Counted from the first letter of the stretch, positions 25,852-34,988 are shown. The stretch is DNA of 64,000 nt from GCA-2731375 sp964631725 (GCA_964631725.1 CAZVYX010000026.1:1-64000); one strand, 5' to 3'. Numbers and translations: made by a program. The notes: generated by a model not told the origin, from the sequence alone.

Positions 25852-27246
25852 ATGACAATTTACCAGCCAGACATCTCCGGACGGACCGGACCCAAATACC
25901 GCGCCATCGCCGAGGCGATTGGCGAGGACATCGCCTCGGGCCGGCTGACACCGGGCACCCGCCTGCCCCCGCACCGGGATCTGGCCTGGCGCCTGGGCGT
26001 TACCGTCGGCACCGTCAGCCGCGCCTATGGCGAAGCGGCGCGGCAAAATCTGATCGGCGGCGAAGTTGGTCGCGGCACCTATGTCCAGGACCCCGTCGAC
26101 ACGGGCCCGGCCAGTCTGGTCCCTGGCGGCGGCCATCTGATCGAGATGACCCAGAACAGCCCGCCCCTGGGTCCCCATGGCGTGGCCCTGACGGACAGTC
26201 TGCGGACGCTGGCGGAAAGCCGCAACGGCAACGCGCTGTTGGGCTACAACACCGAGATCGGGCCGGAGGTCCATCGTCAGGCCGGCGCCGACTGGCTGGC
26301 CCGGGTCGGGCTTGATGTAGCGGCCGATGATGTCATCGTGATGGGCGGCAGCCAGGTATCACTGCTTTCAACCTTGTTGAGTTGCAGCCGGGCAAATCAG
26401 CCGGTGCTGCTGGAGCAATTGACTTACAGCCAGTTGATCGACGCCGTTCATTTCACCGAACGCCGGCCCGTCGCCGTCGCCATGGACGAGGAAGGCATCG
26501 AACCCGGCGCCCTGGACGCCGCCTGCGCCGTCTCGGGCGCGAAACTGCTGTTCCTGGTACCGACCCTGCAAAATCCCACCAACGGGGTGATGTCCCTGTC
26601 GCGGCGCCGTGAAATCGTCGATGTCGCCCGGCGCCACGACTTGCTGCTGGTGGAAGACGATGTCTATGGCTATGTGATCGAGAAGCCGCCGCCGCCCATC
26701 GCCACCCTGGCCCCGGAACGCACGATCTATCTTACCTCCGCCTCGAAATGCCTGGCGCCGGGCCTGCGGGTATCCTGGATCACCGCGCCGCGGCCGCAAC
26801 TGGCGCGCCTGGCGGAGGCGGCCCGCATCGTCACGGTAACCCAGCCTGCCCTGACCGGCGCCGTCGTCGCGCAATGGATCAACGATGGCCGGGCCGAGGC
26901 CTTGCTGCACTGGCAACGCCGGGAGACGGCGGCCCGGCACGCCATCGCGGCGGAGCATCTGGCGGGTCTGGATTGGCGCGGGCACGAGGCCGCCCTGCAC
27001 ATCTGGCTGACCCTGCCGCCGCCGTGGCGGTCCGATGATTTCACTGCCGCCGCGCGCCAGGCGGGCATCGCCATTTCGCCCCTGGCGCCCTTCACCGTAC
27101 AGAGCGAAGTTCCACCCGATGGGCCATCGCGGGCCGTGCGCATAACCCTAAGCCAGCCGCCGGACCAGCTTACGCTGACGCGGGCATTATTGGCTTTGCG
27201 CGATATCCTGAATCGTGGCCCGAACCGGCCAAGGGCGATAATCTAG
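25852..27246 (+). CDS. MocR-family transcriptional regulator (GntR wHTH plus aminotransferase-like domain)
   Basis: 464 residues. An N-terminal GntR-type winged helix (about 15-75, LPPHRDLAWRLGVTVGTVSRAY) is joined to a fold-type I aminotransferase domain that binds PLP. The Lys in TSASKCLAPGLR would form the Schiff base, and NPTNGV is also conserved. MocR proteins sense PLP, an amine or amino acid and regulate a neighbouring gene. The target is probably DUF1127 and itself, through the palindrome just upstream. The longer frame from 25810 would cross the promoter, so I use ATG 25852. Confidence 0.9.
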   Translation: MTIYQPDISGRTGPKYRAIAEAIGEDIASGRLTPGTRLPPHRDLAWRLGVTVGTVSRAYGEAARQNLIGGEVGRGTYVQDPVDTGPASLVPGGGHLIEMTQNSPPLGPHGVALTDSLRTLAESRNGNALLGYNTEIGPEVHRQAGADWLARVGLDVAADDVIVMGGSQVSLLSTLLSCSRANQPVLLEQLTYSQLIDAVHFTERRPVAVAMDEEGIEPGALDAACAVSGAKLLFLVPTLQNPTNGVMSLSRRREIVDVARRHDLLLVEDDVYGYVIEKPPPPIATLAPERTIYLTSASKCLAPGLRVSWITAPRPQLARLAEAARIVTVTQPALTGAVVAQWINDGRAEALLHWQRRETAARHAIAAEHLAGLDWRGHEAALHIWLTLPPPWRSDDFTAAARQAGIAISPLAPFTVQSEVPPDGPSRAVRITLSQPPDQLTLTRALLALRDILNRGPNRPRAII

Positions 27247-27384
27247 ACCATTTTCGATTTTCATCGAATCGCCGGGCCACCCGCACCCCCTGCCACCATG
27301 ACTCTTTTGGCACCCACAGGGTACCATTAATGGGTGGTCGGGCAGGGGGTGCGGGTGGGTAGTTCAAATCCGAAAATGGGCTAG
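27243..27384. repeat. Long palindromic element between convergent genes
   Basis: A nested inverted repeat fills the gap between mocR and rlpA. The inner arms are perfect over 18 bases (27277-27294 and 27341-27358). The outer arms match at 13 of 14 (27243-27256 and 27371-27384). The left outer arm overlaps the mocR stop codon. It could fold into a large hairpin acting as a two-way terminator, or it may be a miniature transposable element or REP-type repeat. Other copies in the genome would decide. Confidence 0.7.
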
Positions 27385-27398
27385 TTTCCTGGGAAACC

Positions 27399-28361
27399 CT
27401 ATTCCACGACGATACGGGCGTTCCGTACGCCGTTGGCAAGAACCTCTTGCAGGATCTTATCCGCCGCCTCAACCGAATATAGCGGTCCCATGCGCACCCG
27501 GAACATTTCCTGGCCCTTGATGAACACATTGACGATGGACGATGGCCCAATATAGGCCAGACGCGCACGCAGTCTGTTGGCGTTCTCGGCCAGGGCGAAG
27601 GCGCCGGCCTGGACGAAAATGGTGGACGGGCCCACGGGCTGCTGCGTCACCTTGGCGGCCACAGACCCAACCGGCGCGATCGGAGCCGCGTTGGCGATCC
27701 GTACCGGCGCGGCACGGCCAGGCGCCGGTGCTTGCGCGCGCTTCACGCCCGGTGGCGGGGCCAGGGTCTGGGTTGTGACGTCGCCTCTGGGCAGGGCCGG
27801 CAAGGCCCGCTTCTGCTCTTCGGGGGTAGCGACCCTTTTCGCGACGACCTGGCGCTTGTCCTGGTCAAGCACGGTCACCCGCACCTTGGCCGTGCCCTTT
27901 TTCTTGAAACCCAGCAATTGCGCGGCGCGGCGGGAGACATCGATGATCCGGCCATTGACGAAAGGCCCCCGGTCATTGACCCGCAGGACCAGGGAGCGGC
28001 CATTGCCCAAATTTGTCACCCGGACCCGCACCGGCATGGGCAGGGTCTTATGCGCCGCGGTCAGCGCGTTCATGTTGTAAATTTCGCCATTCGCGGTGCG
28101 GCGGCCGTGAAACTTCTGGCCATACCATGAGGCGATGCCGGTCCGGCTATATTGCGGATCCTCGCTCGGATAGTACCAAACACCGTTGACTTCGTAGGGC
28201 TTGCCGACCTTGTAGACGCCCGCATTCGCGCTCGGCTTCTCCGCCGTTGCATGCTGCAGCCGCTTCGCCACGTGCAGGGCCAACTCCCCCTCGGCACACG
28301 CCGTCAGAAAAAGCGCGGCCAACAGGCACAACAAGAACCGGTATGCGCTCCCTTGTGTCAT
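27399..28361 (-). CDS. rlpA: RlpA-family septal-ring lytic transglycosylase lipoprotein
   Basis: 320 residues. The signal has a lipobox LTAC with Cys22 as the lipidated residue, so it is an outer-membrane lipoprotein. A double-psi beta-barrel follows (GIASWYGQKFHGRRTANGE, and RVNDRGPF with the catalytic Asp). A Pro/Ala-rich linker leads to a C-terminal SPOR domain (about 245-320, IFVQAGAF...) that binds denuded septal glycan. RlpA cleaves such glycan strands in daughter-cell separation. Its start overlaps the stop of the mltB gene as ATGA, so the two are coupled. Confidence 0.93.
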   Translation of the reverse strand: MTQGSAYRFLLCLLAALFLTACAEGELALHVAKRLQHATAEKPSANAGVYKVGKPYEVNGVWYYPSEDPQYSRTGIASWYGQKFHGRRTANGEIYNMNALTAAHKTLPMPVRVRVTNLGNGRSLVLRVNDRGPFVNGRIIDVSRRAAQLLGFKKKGTAKVRVTVLDQDKRQVVAKRVATPEEQKRALPALPRGDVTTQTLAPPPGVKRAQAPAPGRAAPVRIANAAPIAPVGSVAAKVTQQPVGPSTIFVQAGAFALAENANRLRARLAYIGPSSIVNVFIKGQEMFRVRMGPLYSVEAADKILQEVLANGVRNARIVVE

Positions 28362-29347
28362 CGGTCGGCACCAATCCCGTCCGAAAGCAGCCCCACCGCC
28401 AAGGCGAAATAAGTGGAGCGGTTCCACCGCAACGTCGTGCGGTAATTATTGTAGACCATGTAGGCTGGCGACATCTTGCCCTTCTCCGGCAGCACGATGG
28501 AGGCGGAGAGCTGCCGCGCCGGCAAGTCCCCTCCGTCGGCCCGGCGCACGCCCAGGGTCTGCCAGGCGCCGATTGGCTTCCGCACCTTCAAATCGGCCAT
28601 GGCGGGATCGAAACCGCCGGGCAATTTTACTTCCCGTCCCCAGGTCTGATCCGCCCGCCAGCCGGATTTGGCCAGGTAGTTGGCGGCCGAAGCGAAGACA
28701 TCCTTGCGCGTGGTCCAGATGTCGCGCCGCCCGTCACCGTCATAGTCAATGGCATGAGCCAGGAAGGAAGAGGGCATGAACTGGCATTGCCCCATGGCCC
28801 CGGCCCAGGACCCGACCATCGCCTTGGGCGTAATATGGCCTTCATTGAGAATGCGCAGGGCGTTGTGCAGTTCCTTGCGGAAATAAGCGCTGCGCCGGCC
28901 ATCGAAGGCCAGGGTCGCCAGCGCCGGGATCACCTTGAAGCCGCCGGTGACGCGGCCAAAATCCGTCTCGATCCCCCACAACGCCACGATAAAGCGGGGC
29001 TGAACACCAATTTTTGAACCGATTTCCTGCAGCATGACGCGGTTCTCCGCCAATTTGCGCCGGCCTTTTTCGATGCGGGAGCGCGGCACCACCCGATCGC
29101 GGTACTGGGTAAAGGTTAGGGTGAATTCCGGCTGCCTGCGGTCCAACTCAATCACCCGGGGGATCGGCGCAATGCCGCTCAAGGCGCCATCCAGGGTCGC
29201 CGTGGAAATGCCGCGCCCCTGGGCCTCGGTACGGAGTTCCCGCAGCCAGGTTTGAAAGTCCGCCGCCGTGGCGGCACTGGCGGACACACTGGCGGACAGC
29301 GCGCCCAAGATCAGAGCCGAGACGAGCACCACCGACCGAACCAACAT
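28358..29347 (-). CDS. MltB-type lytic murein transglycosylase
   Basis: 329 residues with an N-terminal signal peptide (hydrophobic 3-20, cleavage near Ala-Ala). The MltB-family domain shows the catalytic Glu127 in GIETDFG, the GAMGQCQFMPSSF motif, and DYDGDGRRDIW. It cleaves the glycan backbone between MurNAc and GlcNAc, forming anhydro-MurNAc. Unlike E. coli MltB it has no lipobox, so it is probably periplasmic and soluble. Co-transcription with rlpA couples two glycan-cleaving enzymes. Confidence 0.93.
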   Translation of the reverse strand: MLVRSVVLVSALILGALSASVSASAATAADFQTWLRELRTEAQGRGISTATLDGALSGIAPIPRVIELDRRQPEFTLTFTQYRDRVVPRSRIEKGRRKLAENRVMLQEIGSKIGVQPRFIVALWGIETDFGRVTGGFKVIPALATLAFDGRRSAYFRKELHNALRILNEGHITPKAMVGSWAGAMGQCQFMPSSFLAHAIDYDGDGRRDIWTTRKDVFASAANYLAKSGWRADQTWGREVKLPGGFDPAMADLKVRKPIGAWQTLGVRRADGGDLPARQLSASIVLPEKGKMSPAYMVYNNYRTTLRWNRSTYFALAVGLLSDGIGADR

Positions 29348-29412
29348 CAGGACAAAACCCCCTACTTCAAGCCAATCTTATGCAAAACAGCGTGCCTGCT
29401 TGTGCCATGTCG

Positions 29413-29442
29413 GCGCGGCCACGGCAAGCTGCCGCGCCGCGC
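29413..29442 (-). terminator. Hairpin after the selenoprotein gene
   Basis: Arms GCGCGGC and GCCGCGC (7 bases) enclose CGGCA and TGCCG (5 bases) around a short loop, starting a few bases beyond the stop at 29447. No U-run follows, so it may act with Rho or only as a 3' stabiliser. Confidence 0.5.
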
Positions 29443-29446
29443 AAAC

Positions 29447-30574
29447 TCAGGCGCCGCTTCCCTTCTCAGCAGCAGCGGCAAATTCATCGATACCGATGGC
29501 GGCGCGAAAGTCGGCGGTGACCGCCGCCTTCTTCTCTTCCAGGGGGATACCGGTCGAATCGGCGACCCTGTCAATGGCATTGAACAGCGCCGCCACGGCG
29601 GCCGTGTCCGTCAATGCCTCGCCGCCCATGGCTTCGGTGACGGCCGTCCGCGCCGCCGCCAATTCCGCCGCATCGGTACCCAAAACAGCGCTGGCAAAGC
29701 GCACCAGCAGGGCGCCGTTCTCGATGCCGCCATCATCATCCGCGCCCGCCCCCGTCATGATCGAGAGGTCATAATCACTACCGTTATTTTCGCCGCTCTC
29801 ACGGAGCAGAACCGCATGGCTGGTCGTTCAATAGACGCACTGGTTCAGGGCCGAAACCCGGCCCGCCACCAGCTCAATCTGGGCATGGTTGATGGCGCGG
29901 TACTCGTTGTCCCAATCCATCATCGCCTGCGGCGGCAGATACTGGTTCACGACCAGGTCGAAGAAGCCCTTGACGGCCGTCGGCACCAGGCTCATGGCCT
30001 GATAGATATGCGCCGCCGTGGGCCGGCCCGCATAGAGGTCCTCATCCGCCGTGCCGATCGCGTCCTGCGGCGCCAGGGTATGGACCCAGGCCAGCTTCCG
30101 CGACGCGGCGGCGGGACGTTGCCGGCTCGGCTCCCCCGGTTGTGGCGAAGGCAGCGGCCAGGGGTCCATGCCAAGGCCCTTGGTGAAGGTATCCACCGCG
30201 ACCACGTTGGCGATCACGCCGACGGTCTCGACATAGCGTTCCTCGACCATGCCCTTGTCCGCCAAAGCCTTGAACCAGGACCGGCTAAGACGGCCCGGGT
30301 CGGTGCGGATACGATGGATCTGCTCCACCTCCAGGTCCGATAATTGACCCAGATGGTCATGGCTGCCCTGCACCGCTTCCGGCGAAAGCGCGTCCTTGCG
30401 TTCCTGGCACAGGCGGCAATCCACGGCGTTGCGGGCTTCCGCCGCGATGGCAACCCGCTCGACCCCGGTCAACCAGGTGCCGGGCCGGGCCAACTTCTCC
30501 CAGGTCCGCGCCTGGGCGGCGGTGATGTCGTCACGCACCGGCCAGGGTAGATCTTGATAGCTGATTTCGGTCAT
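29447..30574 (-). CDS. AhpD-like (seleno)protein with in-frame UGA read as selenocysteine
   Basis: One 375-residue gene interrupted by an in-frame TGA at codon 249 (29828-29830). Before the TGA lies Cys246-Val-Tyr, and after it Thr-Thr-Ser-His253. This gives CxxUxxxH, the AhpD CxxCxxxH active site with Sec for the second Cys. The frame then continues for 126 residues, including FNAIDRVADSTGIPL, a normal AhpD C-terminus. The N-terminal domain has a second CxxC (Cys53, Cys56). A hairpin follows the UGA. The family matches my memory of alkylhydroperoxidase-related (seleno)proteins. Likely role: thiol/selenol peroxidase. Start 30574 follows GGGAAGC. The selenocysteine genes are not in the window. 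A true nonsense mutation is less likely. Confidence 0.85.
29793..29809 (-). promoter_or_regulatory. Candidate bacterial SECIS hairpin
   Basis: Downstream of the in-frame UGA the mRNA can pair CUGCUC with GAGCGG (one G-U pair) around loop CGUGA. The loop starts 24 bases after the UGA and has G at its second position. This fits the general bacterial SECIS pattern: short stem, small loop with G among its first two bases, and a suitable distance. The lower stem is weak. Folding was done by eye. Confidence 0.55.
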
Positions 30575-30671
30575 GTGCTTCCCAATTTCATGATGATCGT
30601 CAGAGTATACTTGCATTCCGAGGCGTTAGGGTGAAATCTAAAGCAGATCAAAAATTCGGGAGGAACAGCAG

Positions 30672-31166
30672 ATGACACTTGTTTTGAGCAGCCAAAGCTT
30701 CAATGACGGCGACTATCTCGGAGCCGACCACATCCTGTCGGAAGCCTTTGGCTTCGGCTGTGCCGGTGGCAACCAATCACCGCAACTTTCCTGGTCCGGG
30801 GTGCCCGAGGGCACGAAGAGTTTCGCCGTGACCTGTTTTGACCCCGACGCCCCCACGGGCAGTGGTTTCTGGCACTGGGTCGCGGTCAATATTCCCGCCG
30901 ATGCGACCGAATTGGCCCTGGGTGCGGGCAGCGGCGGCGGCATGCCCGAAGGCACCTTGCAGACCCGGACCGACTTCGGCGCGCCGGGCTACGGCGGCCC
31001 TTGCCCGCCGGAAGGCGACCATCCGCACCGCTACCTCTTTACCCTGCACGCGGTCGGATTGGACGCCCTGCCGGTGGAAGCTGACACTTCCGCCGCCGTG
31101 GTCGGTTTCATGCTGCATTTCAACACCATCGAAAAGGCGGCATTGATGGGGTTGTACAAACGCTAG
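30672..31166 (+). CDS. YbhB/YbcL-family PEBP protein
   Basis: 164 residues of the phosphatidylethanolamine-binding / Raf-kinase-inhibitor-like family. The signatures are FDPDAPTGSGFWHWV and GYGGPCPPEGDHPHRY, which form the anion-binding pocket. Bacterial members have no settled function. No signal peptide, so it is cytosolic. GGGAGGAACAGCAG before ATG 30672 is a strong ribosome-binding site. It is divergent from the selenoprotein gene, with about 97 bases between them. Confidence 0.92.
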   Translation: MTLVLSSQSFNDGDYLGADHILSEAFGFGCAGGNQSPQLSWSGVPEGTKSFAVTCFDPDAPTGSGFWHWVAVNIPADATELALGAGSGGGMPEGTLQTRTDFGAPGYGGPCPPEGDHPHRYLFTLHAVGLDALPVEADTSAAVVGFMLHFNTIEKAALMGLYKR

Positions 31167-31180
31167 AGCCTTCACGGGCC

Positions 31181-32908
31181 TCAGGCGGCGCGGATCTTGG
31201 CCAGAAAATCATCCAGCGTCCGTTGCAGAATGACTGATTGTTCCGATAGCTCGCCGGTCGCGAACAGAACCGCGTTGGCCGAGGCATTGGTTTCGTCGAC
31301 GGCCCCGTGAACGCCCGAGATACTGCCCGAGACTTCCTGGGTTTCCATTGCGACCTGTTGAATATTCCGTGAAATATCGACGGTTGCTTGGGATTGCTGC
31401 TCCACCGCCGAGGCTATGGACGCGGCGGTTTGTCCCAGCGCCATGATGACCTCGCGGATATCCGAAATCGCGGTAACCGATTCCGCCGTTGCCGATTGCA
31501 TGGACGAGATCTGCGCATCGATTTCTTCCGTGGCCTTGGCGGTCTGCGTGGCCAGGGACTTGACCTCGCTGGCAACCACGGCGAAACCCTTGCCGGCATC
31601 GCCGGCGCGGGCCGCCTCGATGGTGGCGTTGAGGGCCAACAGGTTGGTCTGCTCGGCGATTTCATTGATCCAATTCACGACTTCGCCGATGCTCTTGCTC
31701 ATCTCGGACAGTTTCTCAATCGTTGCCGTGGCTTTGTCCGTGGTGGCTTCCGCGCTCGTTGTACCTTCGCGGGCATCCGCCACCTGACGGCTGATTTCGG
31801 CGATCGAGCTGGATAGTTCCTCGGCCGCGGAGGCCACGGTCTGAACGTTGCCAGAGGCCGCTTCGGTGGCCTTTGCCGCCGTATCGGAATGCGTACCGGC
31901 GGAGGCCGCGGTTTTGCTCATGCCGCCGGCGGTTGCCTGCATCTCGGCGGATGCACCGGCAATGGTTTCGACCGCGCTTTTTACATTACTCTCCAGATCG
32001 CTCGCCAATTTCAGCCTGGCATGATGTGTCTCCTCTTCCGCTCGCGCATTGTCCCGCTCTTGTTTGGCCAGCGCCTCCTTTACTTCCTCCACCAAACTGA
32101 TGCGAAAATCCGACAGTGCCATGGCGACCGAGCCAAATTCGTCGGCACGGGCGGGATTCAGCCGCATGGTGGCGCTTTCGTCCTTGCTGGCGACGGTATC
32201 AATGTCATGGAGAAGACCATCGAGGCTGGATCCAATTAAACGGAAGAGATAAATGGCGGCGCTCAAGGCGACAGCAACGGCTATGGCGGTGAGGACAATA
32301 ATGAACCGGATGAGGTCGTTGTTGGCATCCTCCACCTGACTCGCGCGTTGATTGAGGCCTGCAAGAGCATCGCCGGTAAGTTCTTGGACCGAGGCCACCA
32401 AATCGTCCAGAGAGGCGGCGATGGTCGCGGCGACGGCATCGAAGTCCGCCATCATCTTGTTGCCGCCCGCCGGCCCCTTGTCGATATAGGCCTGGGCCAT
32501 GCGCTGGCCGGTTTCGTAAAACGGCGGGAAGGCCGCCCTTACCTTGTCCAACGCCGCGACCACATCGTCCAGCCCTAGTGCGGTGGCAAGTTCCTGTGCC
32601 TCGGTCAGATCGACGCTGAATTTTTCGGCGTTGGCCTTGGCCTCATCGAAGCCGTCATTAAGACCATCGAGACCACGCGTAGCGGAAATGTCCGTCAGCC
32701 ATTGCCAGACCTGAAAAACGTCAGTCTTTACGTCGCCGACCGCCTGCATCAGCGGCAGCCAGGACTGGGCGACATTGCGCGTCTCGGCTTTCATCTGGCG
32801 TAGTTGCGGTGACTGGGAATCAAGCCGGAAATAGGTGAGGCCTGAAATTCCGCCGAGTATCAAGACCAAAAGGACGAGAATGGCGATCAACTTGGACTTA
32901 ATTGTCAT
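31181..32908 (-). CDS. Methyl-accepting chemotaxis protein
   Basis: 575 residues. TM1 is at about 7-24. A periplasmic helical domain of about 170 residues follows, then TM2 (about 201-222), a HAMP domain (about 223-275) and a long signalling coiled coil. The hairpin tip EQTNLLALNATIEAARAGD is the classic CheA/CheW contact. The sensor domain is helical but its ligand is unknown. No CheA, CheW or other chemotaxis gene is nearby, so it is an orphan receptor. The AT-rich DNA before its start (32909-33010) probably holds the promoter. Confidence 0.95.
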   Translation of the reverse strand: MTIKSKLIAILVLLVLILGGISGLTYFRLDSQSPQLRQMKAETRNVAQSWLPLMQAVGDVKTDVFQVWQWLTDISATRGLDGLNDGFDEAKANAEKFSVDLTEAQELATALGLDDVVAALDKVRAAFPPFYETGQRMAQAYIDKGPAGGNKMMADFDAVAATIAASLDDLVASVQELTGDALAGLNQRASQVEDANNDLIRFIIVLTAIAVAVALSAAIYLFRLIGSSLDGLLHDIDTVASKDESATMRLNPARADEFGSVAMALSDFRISLVEEVKEALAKQERDNARAEEETHHARLKLASDLESNVKSAVETIAGASAEMQATAGGMSKTAASAGTHSDTAAKATEAASGNVQTVASAAEELSSSIAEISRQVADAREGTTSAEATTDKATATIEKLSEMSKSIGEVVNWINEIAEQTNLLALNATIEAARAGDAGKGFAVVASEVKSLATQTAKATEEIDAQISSMQSATAESVTAISDIREVIMALGQTAASIASAVEQQSQATVDISRNIQQVAMETQEVSGSISGVHGAVDETNASANAVLFATGELSEQSVILQRTLDDFLAKIRAA

Positions 32909-33117
32909 TATTTTTTCCAGTTTTAAAGCATTGATGGCGTTTCTATATTCCGTTGATACTTTACATAAACTTATATTTCGTTAAGCTAATAAACTAAAAT
33001 TATTACATCTCCGATACCATTCTGCTTCAAATTGCGGTGATAGTCCGCGGACAGGCTTTATCGCCTTAGCGCGAGCGGCAATAACGGGGTCTGACTAGAT
33101 GAGTATCGAAAAAGGGC

Positions 33118-34398
33118 CTAGATTGCGCCGCAATCGCCAAGGGCCGTATCGAAGATATCCATGGCGCGGTCGATTTCGTCCCGGCCGACCGTTAGGGGCG
33201 GCGCGATGCGGAAAATTCCCACCGTCGCCGGGCGGCTGATATTCAGGCAGGCGCCCAGTTCCAGACAGCGCCGGCTGACGGCCATGCCGATCTCGGACGC
33301 CGGTGTTTTGCTCTGCCGGTCCGTGACCAACTCGACGCCCAGCAAGAGGCCGCGCCCGCGTACGTCGCCGATGACGGGATGCTGTTGTTGCAGGTCCAAC
33401 AACCGGCCCTTCAGGTAATCACCCAACTCCCCGGCGCGTGCCGCCAAATGATCCCTGGTGACGATCTCAATCACCTTGGCGCCAACCGCCGCCGGTAGCG
33501 GATCGGCGGCGTGCGTGGTGTAGAATAGATAGCCCTTGTCGTAGCAGTCCTGTTCGATTTCGGCGGACGTGATTGTCGCTGAAAGCGGCAGGCCGGCGCC
33601 GAGGGTCTTTGAAAGATTGAGGATGTCCGGCGTCACGCCGTCGCGCTGAAAGGCGAAATTGTCGCCGGTGCGGCCCATGCCGGTTTGCGCCTCGTCCAAA
33701 ATCAACAACATGCCGCGTTCGTGGGCCTTGTCTCGCAACGCGGCCAAATAGCCCTCGGGCAGTTCGATGATCCCGCCCGAGCTGAGAACTGGCTCGACAA
33801 GCACCGCCGCCAACTGGCCGGTGCTTTGCCGGTCGATCATCTGCCAGCCGAATTCGAACTCCGCCCGCCAGTCATATTCGCCATCACGGTTGAAGGGGGA
33901 GCGGTAGCCGTGCGGCGTCGGCAGGGTCAAGACTCCCGGTAACGTGGGGCCGTGGCCGCGCCGGCCACCGGAATAGGTCGTTGCCGCCGCGCCGCCTGTA
34001 ACGCCGTGCCAGGAACGGTCAAAGGCGACAATCTCGAACCCGCCGGTATAGGTCTTGGCGATGCGCAAGGCGGCTTCATTGGATTCGCCCCCCGTGGAAA
34101 GCGGCAAAACGCGGTCCAAACCTACGGGGAGCATTGCCGTCAGCGCATCGACGAATTCAACAACCGGATCGGACAGAAAGCCGCTATGGAGATGATCCAG
34201 ATTGGCGGCCATGTCCCCGACCACTTCGACGATTTCCGGATGGCCATGGCCCAAAATGGCGCTCATCTGGCCGGAGGTGAAATCGAGAATGGCACGGCCG
34301 TCACCGTCATAAATATAGCAGCCCTGGGCCCGCGAAATGCGCTGTTGAGCGAAATCCCCGCCATAACGAAACACCTTTGTCGGCGTTGGATCGCTCAT
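33118..34398 (-). CDS. Class III PLP-dependent aminotransferase
   Basis: 426 residues of the fold-type I class III aminotransferases (ornithine/GABA/2,2-dialkylglycine group). The PLP Lys is in LSKTLGAGLP. GGESNEAAL and LILDEAQTGMGRTG carry the phosphate- and ring-binding residues. It resembles 2,2-dialkylglycine decarboxylase, but this is not certain. The start (34398) shares one base with the stop of the GNAT gene (TGATG), so they are coupled. It is the last gene of the ppiC-argJ-mutT-GNAT run. Confidence 0.88.
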   Translation of the reverse strand: MSDPTPTKVFRYGGDFAQQRISRAQGCYIYDGDGRAILDFTSGQMSAILGHGHPEIVEVVGDMAANLDHLHSGFLSDPVVEFVDALTAMLPVGLDRVLPLSTGGESNEAALRIAKTYTGGFEIVAFDRSWHGVTGGAAATTYSGGRRGHGPTLPGVLTLPTPHGYRSPFNRDGEYDWRAEFEFGWQMIDRQSTGQLAAVLVEPVLSSGGIIELPEGYLAALRDKAHERGMLLILDEAQTGMGRTGDNFAFQRDGVTPDILNLSKTLGAGLPLSATITSAEIEQDCYDKGYLFYTTHAADPLPAAVGAKVIEIVTRDHLAARAGELGDYLKGRLLDLQQQHPVIGDVRGRGLLLGVELVTDRQSKTPASEIGMAVSRRCLELGACLNISRPATVGIFRIAPPLTVGRDEIDRAMDIFDTALGDCGAI

Positions 34399-34979
34399 CA
34401 CGGAGCCTCTGTCACGGGCCTGTCGATGGCATATAGCGACAATTCGAAAGTCTCGCGCCGGGCGACGGACCAGCGCTGCGTTGCCTCCACATAGGCCATG
34501 CCGCAATGTTCCATGACCCGCCACGAGGGCTCGTTATCAGGCCGGCAGGCGGCGACCACGCGGCGCATCGCCAAAGCCTCGAAGGCCAGTGCGATGACGA
34601 CGGCGGCGGCTTCACGGGCATAGCCCTTGCCCTGATAGGGCCGGCCGACCCAATAGCCGATTTCACCCTCATCCCCGCCGTTGCGGGTCAGCGAAATGAT
34701 GCCGACAAGTTCACCGCTGGTCCGCGCCACCATGGCGAAGAAAAAGCGCCGCTGGGATGACAATTCGCCCTGAGCCCAGGCGACAAAATCGCGGGCCATG
34801 TTGCGGTCATAGGGGTGGGGGATATCCAGGGTCCAGCGCGCCACCTCCCAATCGCCGGCCAGCTCCGCGACCCGTGGCGCGTCGGTATGTTCAAGCGGCC
34901 GCAGCACCAACTGCTCGCTGCGCAACGGCGGGCGAAACGGCAATTTCCGGCTTTGGCTTTGCGGGCGGCGCAGTGACAT
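34398..34979 (-). CDS. GNAT N-acetyltransferase (RimJ/RimL-like)
   Basis: 193 residues with the GNAT fold. The acetyl-CoA site shows as VGRPYQGKGYAREAAA (Q/RxxGxG/A pattern), and NEPSWRVMEHCGM follows. It resembles the RimJ/RimL group, which modify protein N-termini or small amines. The gene lies 9 bases after mutT and overlaps the aminotransferase start, which suggests co-expression. A substrate cannot be predicted. Confidence 0.88.
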   Translation of the reverse strand: MSLRRPQSQSRKLPFRPPLRSEQLVLRPLEHTDAPRVAELAGDWEVARWTLDIPHPYDRNMARDFVAWAQGELSSQRRFFFAMVARTSGELVGIISLTRNGGDEGEIGYWVGRPYQGKGYAREAAAVVIALAFEALAMRRVVAACRPDNEPSWRVMEHCGMAYVEATQRWSVARRETFELSLYAIDRPVTEAP

Positions 34980-34988
34980 TCCCTATCC

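Noticed and set aside
29447..29758. A separate 103-residue gene
   Set aside because: It is in the same frame as the upstream gene and contains only the C-terminal part of one AhpD domain. It is the tail of the selenoprotein.
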